64,000 nt of DNA from Micromonospora ferruginea. GTDB taxonomy: Bacteria; Actinomycetota; Actinomycetes; Mycobacteriales; Micromonosporaceae. This document shows positions 25,218 to 34,297 of this stretch, piece by piece (the stretch's first letter is position 1; each line of letters begins with the position of its first letter). The position numbers and the translations under genes were made by a program. The stretch is taken from contig NZ_CP059322.2 in NCBI RefSeq assembly GCF_013694245.2, positions 2,910,001 through 2,974,000 on the forward strand, in the 5' to 3' direction. Below the pieces are notes generated by a model that worked only from the letters and a program-made list of their open reading frames with translations, was not told the DNA's origin and made no database searches.

Positions 25218-27071
25218 TCAGACCGATTCGAGTTCGCGGTCCCCGGCCGTCGCCGGCGCGTCGGCCCGCTTGTCGACCCGGGTCATCAGCGCCCGCGCGT
25301 ACAGGGCCAGGCCGGCCAGGATGCTCGCCACCGCGATCGGCACGCCGAAGGCCGGCCGCACGTACATCGCCAGGAACCAGGACCTGACGGTGACGCCGGA
25401 CAGGATGAAGACCAGCGGGACGATCCCCTGCGGGATCAGCAGGATCGAGCCGAGGCCCCAGCTCAGTCCCTCGACCGTGCCGCCCCTGCGGGACCCGTCG
25501 GCGCCGGCGGTCCGGACCACGGTGGGCCGGCCGGTGCGCATGGTGTGCAGCAGGTCGGACCCGTCGGCGCCGAGCTTGCGGGCCGCCGCCGCGCCCAGCG
25601 CCCAGGCGACCGCGACGCCGGTCAGCACGCCGACCGGCACCCCGGACCAGGTCAGCCACGGACTGTCGAACCGGGTGCCCAGGTAGACCAGGGTGAGCGC
25701 GGGCGCGGGTGGCAGCAGCCCGACCCAGAACAGCACGTTGGACCGGCCGGTGGTGTCGGCGCGCTCGAGCGGGTTACTCGGCCGCTTGTGCGCGTCCGGG
25801 CCCGGGACCAGGCCGAACACCGACGAGTGGACGGCCAGGCCGGCGCCGCCGCCGAGCAGGGCGGGCACCGCCGCGGCGACCCACGGCCAGGTCCAGGCGA
25901 TCGGACTCCACCAGGCGGACGCGACGCCCAGGACGACGGCCGGCGGCGCGAAGACGAGCAGGTACGCCCACTGCCGCCCGCGCACGTCGGCGCGTTCGGT
26001 GCCGGTCGTGATGGTCTGCCAGAGCGCGGTGCCGTCCTGGCCGTAGAGGTTGCAGGCGGACGTGATCGCGAAGAGCGCGACCGCCGGACCGGCCCACGGC
26101 AGCAGGAGCCGCGCGTCGAAGGTCAGCGGCAGCAGCACGGTGCCCAGCGCCCAGACGACCGGCACCACCGCGGTGGTGGTCCGCAGCGGGTCCCGCCACC
26201 AGGTGCGCAGCTCCTTGCGGACGACCGCGCCGGTCGCGCCGGCGAGCGGGCCGCCGGCGACCGGGGCGCGCCCGGCGCCACCCCGGACGGTGACCCGGGC
26301 GCGGCGCGGGGTGCCCAGCTCGACCGACCAGACGAGCAGCAGCAGCACGCAGAGCAGGGCCAGGCCGGCCGGCGCGGCGAGCGCGAGCGGCCAGTCGCCG
26401 CGCCCGGCGGCGTCCACCGCCACCACGCCCCAGCTCGACGGGACCGCCCGCAGCGTGACGGTGGTGGTGTCGGAGAACCCGGTCCGCAGGACGTCGGAGT
26501 ACATCACCGCCACGACGATCATCCAGCCGGACTGGGTGAGCACGAGCATCGCGGCGAACAGCACGCCGGTGATCGCCGCGCCCACCGGGGACGCCGCGAC
26601 GACGCCGAACAGCGCGTGGACCACCCGGGACAGCAGCACCACGAAGACCAGTTGCAGCGTCGCGACCGGCACCGCCAGCAGCGCCGGGCCGAGGCCCTGC
26701 CGCGCCGCGTACGTGATCAGGCCGACGAAGCCCAGCGCGGTGACCGCGGTGGTGATCCCGACGAACGCCGCACCGAGCAGCCCCACCGCGAGCCGGCGGC
26801 GCGGCACCGGCAGCAGCGTGAAGTGGTCGGCGCGCAGCACCGCCGAGCCGCCCCACAGCGGGCCGATCAGCCAGCCGAGCGTCCACATTCCGAACACTCC
26901 GGCCAGCAGGTCGCCCAGCACCTCGTCGGGCAGGTCGACCAGGGACAGCCAGATCGTGGCGGCCGCGAACAGCAGGCCGAGGACCGCCCCCACCAGCATC
27001 CACGCGGCGCGGCCACCGGTCATCGAGTTCCTGATGATCGACAGCTTCATCCGGATCAGGACGCCAGCCAC
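25218..27071 (-). CDS. ABC-2 type exporter permease
   Basis: 617 residues with about 12 membrane helices in two halves joined by a polar segment (SVELGTPRRARVTVRGG). No ATPase motif is present. It pairs with the ATPase gene upstream; its GTG start at 27071 overlaps the end of that gene by 16 bases and has GGAAGGGA just upstream. Two-gene exporters of this form move drugs, lipids or peptides out of the cell. The substrate is unknown. Confidence 0.82.
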   Translation of the reverse strand: MAGVLIRMKLSIIRNSMTGGRAAWMLVGAVLGLLFAAATIWLSLVDLPDEVLGDLLAGVFGMWTLGWLIGPLWGGSAVLRADHFTLLPVPRRRLAVGLLGAAFVGITTAVTALGFVGLITYAARQGLGPALLAVPVATLQLVFVVLLSRVVHALFGVVAASPVGAAITGVLFAAMLVLTQSGWMIVVAVMYSDVLRTGFSDTTTVTLRAVPSSWGVVAVDAAGRGDWPLALAAPAGLALLCVLLLLVWSVELGTPRRARVTVRGGAGRAPVAGGPLAGATGAVVRKELRTWWRDPLRTTTAVVPVVWALGTVLLPLTFDARLLLPWAGPAVALFAITSACNLYGQDGTALWQTITTGTERADVRGRQWAYLLVFAPPAVVLGVASAWWSPIAWTWPWVAAAVPALLGGGAGLAVHSSVFGLVPGPDAHKRPSNPLERADTTGRSNVLFWVGLLPPAPALTLVYLGTRFDSPWLTWSGVPVGVLTGVAVAWALGAAAARKLGADGSDLLHTMRTGRPTVVRTAGADGSRRGGTVEGLSWGLGSILLIPQGIVPLVFILSGVTVRSWFLAMYVRPAFGVPIAVASILAGLALYARALMTRVDKRADAPATAGDRELESV

Positions 27072-27865
27072 GACAGTCCCTTCCGGGTGTGCTCGTCGCC
27101 GCCGACCAGCCGGACGAACGTCTGCTCCAGGGTGCTGTCGCCGCGCAGCTCGGCCAGCGGGCCGGCCGCCACGACCTTCCCCGCGGCCATCACGGCCACC
27201 GTGTCGCACAACTGCTCGACCAGCGGCATCACGTGGCTGGAGAGCACCACCGAGCCACCGGCGGCGACGAACCCGTTCAGGATCGCCTTGAGGGCCGCCG
27301 CGGACACCGGGTCGACCGCCTCGAACGGCTCGTCCAGCACCAGCAGCCGGGGACCGTGCAGCAGCGCCGTCGCCAGCCCGATCTTCTTGCGCATGCCGGT
27401 CGAGTAGTCGACCACCAGGGTGCGTTCCGCCGCGCCCAGCTCCATCACGTCGAGCAGCTCCTGGACCCGGCCGGCCAGCACGCCGGCCTCGATGCCGCGC
27501 AACTGCCCGAGGTACGTCAGCAGCTCGCGCCCGGTCAGCCGCTCCGGCATGGACAGCCCGTCGGGCAGCACGCCCAGCAACGCCTTCGCCTCGACCGGGT
27601 CGGCCCACACGTCCACCCCGAACACCCGCGCGGTGCCCTCGTCCGGGCGGAGCAACCCGACCGCCATCGACAACGAGGTCGTCTTGCCCGCCCCGTTCGG
27701 GCCGACCAGGCCGAAGAACGAGCCCTGCGGCACCACCAGGTCGACGTGGTCGACGGCGGTGGTCGAGCCGAACCGCTTGTGCAGACCGGACAGCCGCAGC
27801 GCCGCCGGCCGCCCGTCCGCGTCCGGATCGTCCGCTGCGGCGTACTGCGTGGTCGACGACTCCAT
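27056..27865 (-). CDS. ABC transporter ATP-binding protein
   Basis: 269 residues, a single nucleotide-binding domain of the DrrA/CcmA-like exporter class. Walker A is GPNGAGKTTS, the signature loop is YSTGMRKKIGLATAL, where the usual LSGG is replaced by YSTG as in many ABC-2 exporters, and Walker B is LLVLDEPFEAVD, followed by an H-loop SSHVMPL. It energises the permease encoded directly downstream, with a 16-base overlap. ATG start at 27865. Confidence 0.9.
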   Translation of the reverse strand: MESSTTQYAAADDPDADGRPAALRLSGLHKRFGSTTAVDHVDLVVPQGSFFGLVGPNGAGKTTSLSMAVGLLRPDEGTARVFGVDVWADPVEAKALLGVLPDGLSMPERLTGRELLTYLGQLRGIEAGVLAGRVQELLDVMELGAAERTLVVDYSTGMRKKIGLATALLHGPRLLVLDEPFEAVDPVSAAALKAILNGFVAAGGSVVLSSHVMPLVEQLCDTVAVMAAGKVVAAGPLAELRGDSTLEQTFVRLVGGDEHTRKGLSWLAS

Positions 27866-27968
27866 GGATCCCCTCGGTGCGACTAGGTGGCGGCCCCAGT
27901 CTCACCGACGTGCCCGGTGGAGGGAAGCAGACGGCGCCGGGCGGGTCGGTCGACCGGCCGGCCGCCGC

Positions 27969-30479
27969 TCACCCCGTGACCCGGAAGCTCCGCGTGGCGA
28001 ACGGGCCGAGCGTGATCGCGGCGCCGGCCGCGGCCCCGCCCACCGGCTGCTCGGCGAGGTCGCACTCGACGAGCCGCCCGTCCACCCCGGACACCGTGGC
28101 CACCACCTCCGCGGAGGTGGGGTTCACCAGTCGCAGGACCGCGCCGTCGCCGTCCTCGGCCGGCTTGTACGCCGACACCTGCGCCCCGTCCACCCGCAGC
28201 CCGGGCGTCGCGGCCGGCGTCGCGGCACCGGGACGCAACTGCCAGGCCCGCAGCGGCGCGCGTCGACGGGCCGCCGCCTCGGTCACCGCGGCCTCGCCGT
28301 CGTCGAGTCGTACGCCGACGGCGGCGGTGATCCGGCGGCGGCACTGCGCCTCGGGCGTGGGCAGTTGCGGGCCGGCGCCGGCGGTGCGGGCGCGCAGGTC
28401 CGGCCGGGACAGCCAGCCGACCGCGCGCAGCACGGTGACGGCCAGCGACGGACGGTCGCCGGCGATGCCCTGGACCTCGGGCAGTCCGGGAGCGAGGACC
28501 GCCAGGCCGGGCAGCGTGGCCAGGGAGCGGACCGGGGCGACCCCGGCGTCGGCCTCGTGGCCGCGCTCCTCGGGCAGCGGGCCCAGCGGCGCCTTGAGCG
28601 GCCGGGTGAGCAGGCTGAAGTGGGCGTCGGCGGTCCAGCTCGTGGCCGGCGCGTCGGTCGGGAAGTGGGCCTGGATCCGGTGGTCGTCGGCGGCGTTGTC
28701 GAACTCCAGCCGCCAGTCCAGCTCCGGCACGCCGGCCCAGATGGTGGCGGTGACGGTCAGCGGCAGCACCACCCGCTCGGCGGCGCGGGACCCGCGGTCC
28801 GCGTCGAGGCCGGCCGGGATGTCGAGGTCGGCCCGGACGACGAGGCGGGAGGCGACCGCGCTGTCGTGCACCCACGCCTCGCGCAGCACCGGCGTGACCG
28901 TCTCGTCGGCCCGGGGCGGGTCGTAGGTGTAGGTGTCCCCGGCGTCGCCGGAGTCGACCAGGCGGCCCAGCCCCGGCAGGGTACGGCCGGTGGCCGCGTC
29001 GGTCAGGGTGAACGAGGCGTCGTCGGCGACGGTCAGCGTCCAGTCGCCTCGGGTCACCGTGCGGCCCGGGACGCCGGCCGGCACGGCGGGCGGCTCCCCG
29101 GCGGCGACCGTGGCGGTGTAGCCGGTCCAGCCGCCGGCCGGCGCGTCGGCGACGAACGCGACGCGGTGCCGCAGCGTGTCCCGGGTGTCCGGGAGGATGT
29201 CCAGGTCGGCGCAGAACAGCGGCGTCGGCTCGGTCTCGCGCAGCTCGTACGCGACCGGCGCGCCGGCCGCGTCGCGCAGGCCGGTGAGCGTGTGCCCGGG
29301 CGCGGTGTGCACGTCCACCTCGACCGGCCCGCGCACCGGCGCGGCGTGCGGGTTGACCACCACGACCGCGGCCGCGTCGGCGACCGGGTCGCCGGCGAGC
29401 CGGGTGTCCAGCCCGAGGTCGAGCAGGGCCCGCTCGACCAGGTGCTCGCCGGCCTGCCGGGCGCGGGCGAAGCGCACCTCGTTCTCGCGGTGCACCTCGT
29501 CGACCGAGCAGCCGCAGATGGAGTCGTGCGGCGCGTTCTGCAGCAGTTGGTCCCAGGCGTGCCGGAGCAGCCCGACCGACTCGGCGCGTCCGGCGCGTAC
29601 GGTCAGCGGCTCGGCCCAGGCCTCCAGCAGCGTCTCGGTGGCGGCGTTGGCCTGCTTGAGGTGCAGGCGGGCGGACAGGGTGCCGGCGAGCACGAAGGTG
29701 AGCCAGTCCCCCGGATACCGCAGTTCCCCGGTGACCATGTCACCGGCCGGGACCGTGTCGCGGATCGCGTCGAAGTAGTCGGCCAGCGTGCTCTCCACCG
29801 CCACGCCGTCGGCGAGCCCGGCGGGCAGCGGGCGCGGCGCGAGGTGGTCGCCGCCGTTGAGCAGCAGGTACGGCCCGTCGGCGTCCCGGCCGGCCTGCTT
29901 CTCCCGGAACGCGCGGAGGCGGTCCGGCGCGGACGCCGCCTCCCAGAGCACCTCCGGCTCGTAGTAGCCCTGGTTGACCGCGAGCACCTCGGAGCCGTCC
30001 GGCGCGCGCCAGCGGAACCGGGCCAGGTGCGGTGGCGCGCCCCGCCAGACCAGGGCGGTGTCCAGGCCGAAGCCGCGCAGCACCCGGGGCAGGTCGGCGG
30101 GGTGGCCGAAGGCGTCCGGGCAGTAGCCGACATCGGCGAGGGCCAGCCCGAGGTCGGCGGCGACCCGGCGGGCGGCGAGCAGGTTACGGATGAGGTTCTC
30201 ACCGGAGACGAGCTGGTTATCGGCGAGCACGTGCCACGGCCCGACGTGCAACCGTCCGGCGGCGGCGTGGGCGCGGATCCGGTCGGCGAGGTCGGGCCGG
30301 ACGGCGAGCGCGTCCAGGGCGGTGACGGTCTGCCCGTCGAGGTGGAACCGGCCCAGCTCGCCCGCGTCGAGCTGGTCGCAGACGCGGGCGACCAGCTCGG
30401 CGAGCCGGGCGCGGAACGACTCCATCGGCCGGTACCACTCACGGTCCCAGTGGGTGTGGCTGACGACGTGCACGGTCAT
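27969..30479 (-). CDS. GH38 alpha-mannosidase-like glycosidase
   Basis: 836 residues, without signal peptide, so cytoplasmic. Family GH38 retaining alpha-mannosidases use a zinc ion and an Asp nucleophile. HTHWDREWY gives metal ligands His10 and Asp12. GYCPDAFGH places the nucleophile at Asp122. NAPHDSICGCSVDEVH gives metal ligand His318. All active-site parts are intact. The closest well-known relatives are mannosylglycerate hydrolase (MngB) and related intracellular enzymes. It is the last gene of the operon that imports a sugar, overlapping nanE by ATGA, so it probably cleaves an imported alpha-mannoside or a phosphorylated glycoside. The exact linkage is unknown. Confidence 0.88.
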   Translation of the reverse strand: MTVHVVSHTHWDREWYRPMESFRARLAELVARVCDQLDAGELGRFHLDGQTVTALDALAVRPDLADRIRAHAAAGRLHVGPWHVLADNQLVSGENLIRNLLAARRVAADLGLALADVGYCPDAFGHPADLPRVLRGFGLDTALVWRGAPPHLARFRWRAPDGSEVLAVNQGYYEPEVLWEAASAPDRLRAFREKQAGRDADGPYLLLNGGDHLAPRPLPAGLADGVAVESTLADYFDAIRDTVPAGDMVTGELRYPGDWLTFVLAGTLSARLHLKQANAATETLLEAWAEPLTVRAGRAESVGLLRHAWDQLLQNAPHDSICGCSVDEVHRENEVRFARARQAGEHLVERALLDLGLDTRLAGDPVADAAAVVVVNPHAAPVRGPVEVDVHTAPGHTLTGLRDAAGAPVAYELRETEPTPLFCADLDILPDTRDTLRHRVAFVADAPAGGWTGYTATVAAGEPPAVPAGVPGRTVTRGDWTLTVADDASFTLTDAATGRTLPGLGRLVDSGDAGDTYTYDPPRADETVTPVLREAWVHDSAVASRLVVRADLDIPAGLDADRGSRAAERVVLPLTVTATIWAGVPELDWRLEFDNAADDHRIQAHFPTDAPATSWTADAHFSLLTRPLKAPLGPLPEERGHEADAGVAPVRSLATLPGLAVLAPGLPEVQGIAGDRPSLAVTVLRAVGWLSRPDLRARTAGAGPQLPTPEAQCRRRITAAVGVRLDDGEAAVTEAAARRRAPLRAWQLRPGAATPAATPGLRVDGAQVSAYKPAEDGDGAVLRLVNPTSAEVVATVSGVDGRLVECDLAEQPVGGAAAGAAITLGPFATRSFRVTG

Positions 30480-31165
30480 GACATCTCCCGGTCGGTGACG
30501 AGCGCGGCGGCGAAACGGGCGGTGACCACGGCGGGCCGGGTGATGGCGGTGCCGACCACCACCGCGTGCGCGCCGTGGCGCAGCGCGGCGGCGGCCTCGT
30601 CGGGGGTGTTGATCCGGCCCTCCGCCACGACGGGCACCGGCAGCGCGCCGGCGAGCGTGGCGATCAGCGCCAGGTCGGGGTCGTGGGGCACCGCGCCGCC
30701 GGTGTACCCGGAGAGCGTGGTGCCGACCAGGTCCACGCCGGCGGCGACCGCCTCGTAGGCGTCCGCCGCGTCGGCGACGTCGGCCATCACCAGCACCCGC
30801 GGGTGACGTCGCCGCAGCTCGGTGACCGTCTCGGCGAGCGTGCGCCCGTCCGGGCGGGGACGGCGGGTGCCGTCGAGCGCGACGACGTCCACGCCGGTCG
30901 CGGCGACCGCGTCGGCGTGCGCCAGGGTCGGGGTGATGTAGACGCCGCTGCCGCCGTGCTTGACCAGCCCGATCAGCGGCGTGTCGGGCAGGGCCGCCCG
31001 CAGGGCGCGCAGGTCGGGCAGGCCCTGGGCGCGGATCCCGGCGGCGCCGCCGCGCAGCGCGGAGCGGGCCAGCGCCACCATGTGCGCCGGGTCGTCCAGC
31101 GGCTCGCCGGGGTCGGCCTGGCAGGAGACGACCAGCCGGCCGTGGATCGTGTCGAGCACGGTCAT
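30476..31165 (-). CDS. nanE: N-acetylmannosamine-6-phosphate 2-epimerase
   Basis: 229 residues, a TIM barrel of the NanE family, which converts ManNAc-6-phosphate to GlcNAc-6-phosphate. The catalytic Lys lies in LIGLVKHGG, near residue 69, and the catalytic Glu in VVAEGRINTPDEA. VVVGTAITRP forms the phosphate-binding loop. It overlaps the FAD oxidoreductase upstream and the GH38 gene downstream by 4 bases each. No sialic acid lyase (NanA) is in the operon, so the ManNAc-6-P must come from another source, for example an imported ManNAc-containing glycoside phosphorylated by the ROK kinase encoded here. Specificity is from family membership. Confidence 0.88.
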   Translation of the reverse strand: MTVLDTIHGRLVVSCQADPGEPLDDPAHMVALARSALRGGAAGIRAQGLPDLRALRAALPDTPLIGLVKHGGSGVYITPTLAHADAVAATGVDVVALDGTRRPRPDGRTLAETVTELRRRHPRVLVMADVADAADAYEAVAAGVDLVGTTLSGYTGGAVPHDPDLALIATLAGALPVPVVAEGRINTPDEAAAALRHGAHAVVVGTAITRPAVVTARFAAALVTDREMS

Positions 31166-32832
31166 CGGGTGAGGTCCTCCATCAGTGCGCCGAAGGCGCG
31201 TTCGGGGTCGACCGTGGACGGGTCGGCGCCCAGCGTCCGGGCGGCCGCGCGCAGCGCCGCCAGGTCCCGCGCTCCGGCGGGCCGGTCGGGTTCGACGGCC
31301 AGCCCGGCGGCCCGCTCACCGCCGAGGGCGCCGTGGGCGGCGGCGAGGTGCACCGCGGCGAACCGCGCGTCGCCGGCGGGCACGTCGGCGACCCAGGCCA
31401 GCGGCACGCCGGCGGCGACCAGGTCGCGCTGCACGGCGAGCAGGAAGGCGGGGTCGTCGCGGACCGCGCCGACCGGGCGGCGGTCCAGGGCGGCCCGCGC
31501 GGCGAGCGCGCCGGCCGCCTCACCGACCGCCCATTCGCCGTGGTGCACCCGGTACGCGGCGGCGGCGACCTGGGTGGCGCCGAGGTTCTTCGCGGCGGCC
31601 AGCAGGTTGACCGCGCCGCGTGGGACCAGCGCGCCGGCGGGGATGGTGAACGGCGCGGTCTCCCGGTAGACCGGTTCCGGGTGGCCGGTGCGTTCGTGCA
31701 GGTCGACGTGGTACCAGGTGACGCCGAGCGAGCCGGGCAGGTGGCGGGCCCGGGCCTGCCCGGCCACCGGGGCGAGGTCGTGGCCGGTGACCAGCCGGTC
31801 GACCACGATCCGCCGCGACTCGCGCAGGTACGGCGCCTCGGCGAAGCCGTCCGGCGTGCCGGCCGCCTCCGGGGCGAGGCGCAGCCCGGGAAAGCCCCGG
31901 CCGCCGTCCTCGCGGGGCGCCTCGGTGCGCAGCCAGTGCACGAACGCGGCGGTCAGCTCCCGGCCGGCCCGTTCCGCGCCGGCCGGATCGCCGATCGGGT
32001 CCTGGCCGGCGCAGTCGTTGGACGCCCAGTTCAGCACCGCCAGCTCCGGCGCGGTGGCGCGCAGCCGCCGGTAGGTCCAGAACGGCGGGCGGCCGTCCGG
32101 ACCGTCGGTGAACATCCGGTAGCGGTGCACGCCGCCGTCCCAGCCGGCGATGTCGAAGGACAGCCGGTGCCGCAGCTCGGCGTAGCGGGCCGGTTCGGGG
32201 CCGGTGAAGTCCGCGCCGGGGTGGTGCTCCACCAGGGCGCACCAGGTGAACGACTGCTGCGCGGCGGGGTCGGGGCCGCCGGGCACCGCGTCCGGCTCGC
32301 CGTGCGCGTCGCACCCCTCGGAGCCGGTCACGGTGGCGAACCCGGCGAGCGGGGCCAGGTCACCGCGCTCGGTGGCGTCGCAGAAGACGGCGGCGGCCAG
32401 CACGGTGCCGTCGGTGAGCGTCACGTCGCGGACCCGCCCGGCCTCGGCCCGTACGGCGGCCACCGCCCGGCCGGTCAGCACCGTCACGCCCGCCTCGGCC
32501 AGGGCGGCGTCGAGCACCCGCTGAGCGACGGCCGGCGCGAAGCAGAGCCGGCTCACCCAGCCGCCGCCGGGGTTGGCGACGCCGCCGTGGTGGGCGCGGA
32601 CGGCGTCGCGGAACGCGCGGTAGCTCGCCGAGGCGCCGAAGCTCTCGATGTGCGGGTGCTCGTCGAGGGCGGGCAGCGCCTGCGTGGTGACCTGGCCGCC
32701 GATCCGGGACAGCTCCTCCACGAGCACCACCGAGGCGCCGGCCCGGGCGGCGGCGAGCGCGGCGGCCACCCCGCCGAGCCCGCCGCCGACCACGGCCACG
32801 TCGGCGGTCAGGGTCGGGTCAGGACTGCTCAC
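31162..32832 (-). CDS. FAD-dependent oxidoreductase (PF12831-like)
   Basis: 556 residues. The N-terminal dinucleotide fold is DVAVVGGGLGGVAAALAAA with Glu at the end of strand 2 (VLVEE), typical of FAD binding. GGQVTTQALPALDEHPHIES and FCDATERGDLAPLAG match the FAD_oxidored group (PF12831), many of which are annotated only by position in carbohydrate loci, sometimes as 'xanthan lyase'. A redox step on a sugar or a glycoside is plausible. GTG start at 32832. It overlaps DUF4127 by 14 bases and nanE by 4. Confidence 0.82.
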   Translation of the reverse strand: MSSPDPTLTADVAVVGGGLGGVAAALAAARAGASVVLVEELSRIGGQVTTQALPALDEHPHIESFGASASYRAFRDAVRAHHGGVANPGGGWVSRLCFAPAVAQRVLDAALAEAGVTVLTGRAVAAVRAEAGRVRDVTLTDGTVLAAAVFCDATERGDLAPLAGFATVTGSEGCDAHGEPDAVPGGPDPAAQQSFTWCALVEHHPGADFTGPEPARYAELRHRLSFDIAGWDGGVHRYRMFTDGPDGRPPFWTYRRLRATAPELAVLNWASNDCAGQDPIGDPAGAERAGRELTAAFVHWLRTEAPREDGGRGFPGLRLAPEAAGTPDGFAEAPYLRESRRIVVDRLVTGHDLAPVAGQARARHLPGSLGVTWYHVDLHERTGHPEPVYRETAPFTIPAGALVPRGAVNLLAAAKNLGATQVAAAAYRVHHGEWAVGEAAGALAARAALDRRPVGAVRDDPAFLLAVQRDLVAAGVPLAWVADVPAGDARFAAVHLAAAHGALGGERAAGLAVEPDRPAGARDLAALRAAARTLGADPSTVDPERAFGALMEDLTR

Positions 32833-34297
32833 CGGTCTCCTCCAGGACGAAGTCGATCTCGTAGGTGCGGTGCCACGGCAGCGTCACCGAGCCGGGCGCG
32901 ACGGACCACCCGGGCAACGCGGCGAGCTGTCCCCACCGCTCGCGCAGCAACCGCTCGATCCGCGCGGTGACCACGGCGGTCTCCGCGTCCGGCACGTGGT
33001 CGTGGCGGGTGGGGTCGGTGCCGCGCTCGTGGCGCAACCGCGGCCGGGCGTACGACATCCAGACGTGGTCGTCGACGAGCCGGTGCGCCAGCAGCCGCCG
33101 CGCGGCGGTCGCGTCGAGGGTGCCGGTGACCGCGCCGACCTGGTACGCGACCAGCGTGGCGAGGGCGCTGCCGACGGTGTTGCCGGCGGTGTTCCAGCCG
33201 GCGAAGCCGACCAGCCCGGCGTAACCGCCGTCGCCGGTCAGGTCGGCGACCAGGCGCGGGTCGGCCCCGTTGCCCAGCGCGCAGTCGGCGAGCGCGACCG
33301 GTCGTCCCTCGGCGAGCAGCCGGCGGACCAGGGCTGCGGTACGCGCGGCCGCGGCGGGGTCGGTGTCGGAGGGCGGGGCGGTGGCCCAGTCGGCGTCGCC
33401 GGGCTGCGGCGGGTGGACCACGAGCACCGCGTCGGCGTGGGCCCGGTCGACCAGGTGCGCCCCGGTCGCGGCGGCCTGGCTGGCGATGCCGTCGCCGATG
33501 CTGACCGGCTCGTAGCGGGCCACCCGCGCCAGGCCGTCCGGTTCGGCGCAGGCGACGGCGATCCGCGGCGCGTGGCCGGCGGCGGCGGTGAGCGCGCGGG
33601 CCACCAGCACCGCGCCGATCTCGTCGGCGCCCGGGTGGGCCAGCACCCGGTCGCCGACCTCCAGCCAGGACGTCCAGGTCCGCAGCCACTGCCACTCGGC
33701 GGTGCCGACCGCGGCGACGGCGGTGTCGTCGGCGCCCACCACGAGCGTGTCCAGCACGCCCTGGGCGGCGAGGCCCAGCGCGGCCTGGTTGAGCACGTGG
33801 TTGCGGTGCCGCCGGCGCAGGAAGTCCCGGCGGATCGGCGCCGGCACGTCGGTGGTCGGCAGGTCCGGCGTCCCGACGGCCCGGTGCAGCCGCGCCGAGT
33901 ACGCGTGCAGCGCCCGGCCGTGCCGCGCCCAGTAGTCGGGTTCCTCGCCGGCGTCGTCGGCGTCCGGGGTGCGCTGCACGACGGTGGCGGCGTACACCGG
34001 TGTGGGTCCCTCGGCCAGCGCACCCCACCGGCGCAGCACGACTCCGACCGGGTCGTCGCGCAGCCGGGACGCGATCAGGCCGCCGAGGCCGAGCGTCTCC
34101 AGCGCGACCACGGCGGCGTCGGCGCGGCGCTCGGCGAGCCAGCGGGCCAACCCGTCCGGGTCGCCGGGTCGACGCCCGGCGGGCAGCAGGTCGGCCGGCG
34201 GGGTGTGCACGCGCGCGCCGGCGACGGCGGCGACCATGGCCGGCAGCGTGCGGCAGACCGGCCGGTCGTCCAGCGGCACGAGCGCGATGTCGATCAT
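32819..34297 (-). CDS. DUF4127 family protein
   Basis: 492 residues. It starts MIDIALVPLDDRPVCRTLP, the hallmark N-terminus of DUF4127 (L-D-D-R-P). Other conserved parts are ADAAVVALETLGLGGLIASR, RDFLRRRHRNHVLNQAAL and DCALGNGADPRLV, then GFAGWNTAGNTVGSALA. The family has no known biochemical role that I can name. Its members often sit in sugar-uptake operons beside ROK kinases, FAD oxidoreductases and GHL10 glycosidases, as here, which points to a step in glycoside catabolism. Conserved Asp, Arg, His and Asn residues suggest an enzyme. It is locked between ROK and the FAD enzyme by 4- and 14-base overlaps. Confidence 0.82.
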   Translation of the reverse strand: MIDIALVPLDDRPVCRTLPAMVAAVAGARVHTPPADLLPAGRRPGDPDGLARWLAERRADAAVVALETLGLGGLIASRLRDDPVGVVLRRWGALAEGPTPVYAATVVQRTPDADDAGEEPDYWARHGRALHAYSARLHRAVGTPDLPTTDVPAPIRRDFLRRRHRNHVLNQAALGLAAQGVLDTLVVGADDTAVAAVGTAEWQWLRTWTSWLEVGDRVLAHPGADEIGAVLVARALTAAAGHAPRIAVACAEPDGLARVARYEPVSIGDGIASQAAATGAHLVDRAHADAVLVVHPPQPGDADWATAPPSDTDPAAAARTAALVRRLLAEGRPVALADCALGNGADPRLVADLTGDGGYAGLVGFAGWNTAGNTVGSALATLVAYQVGAVTGTLDATAARRLLAHRLVDDHVWMSYARPRLRHERGTDPTRHDHVPDAETAVVTARIERLLRERWGQLAALPGWSVAPGSVTLPWHRTYEIDFVLEETGEQS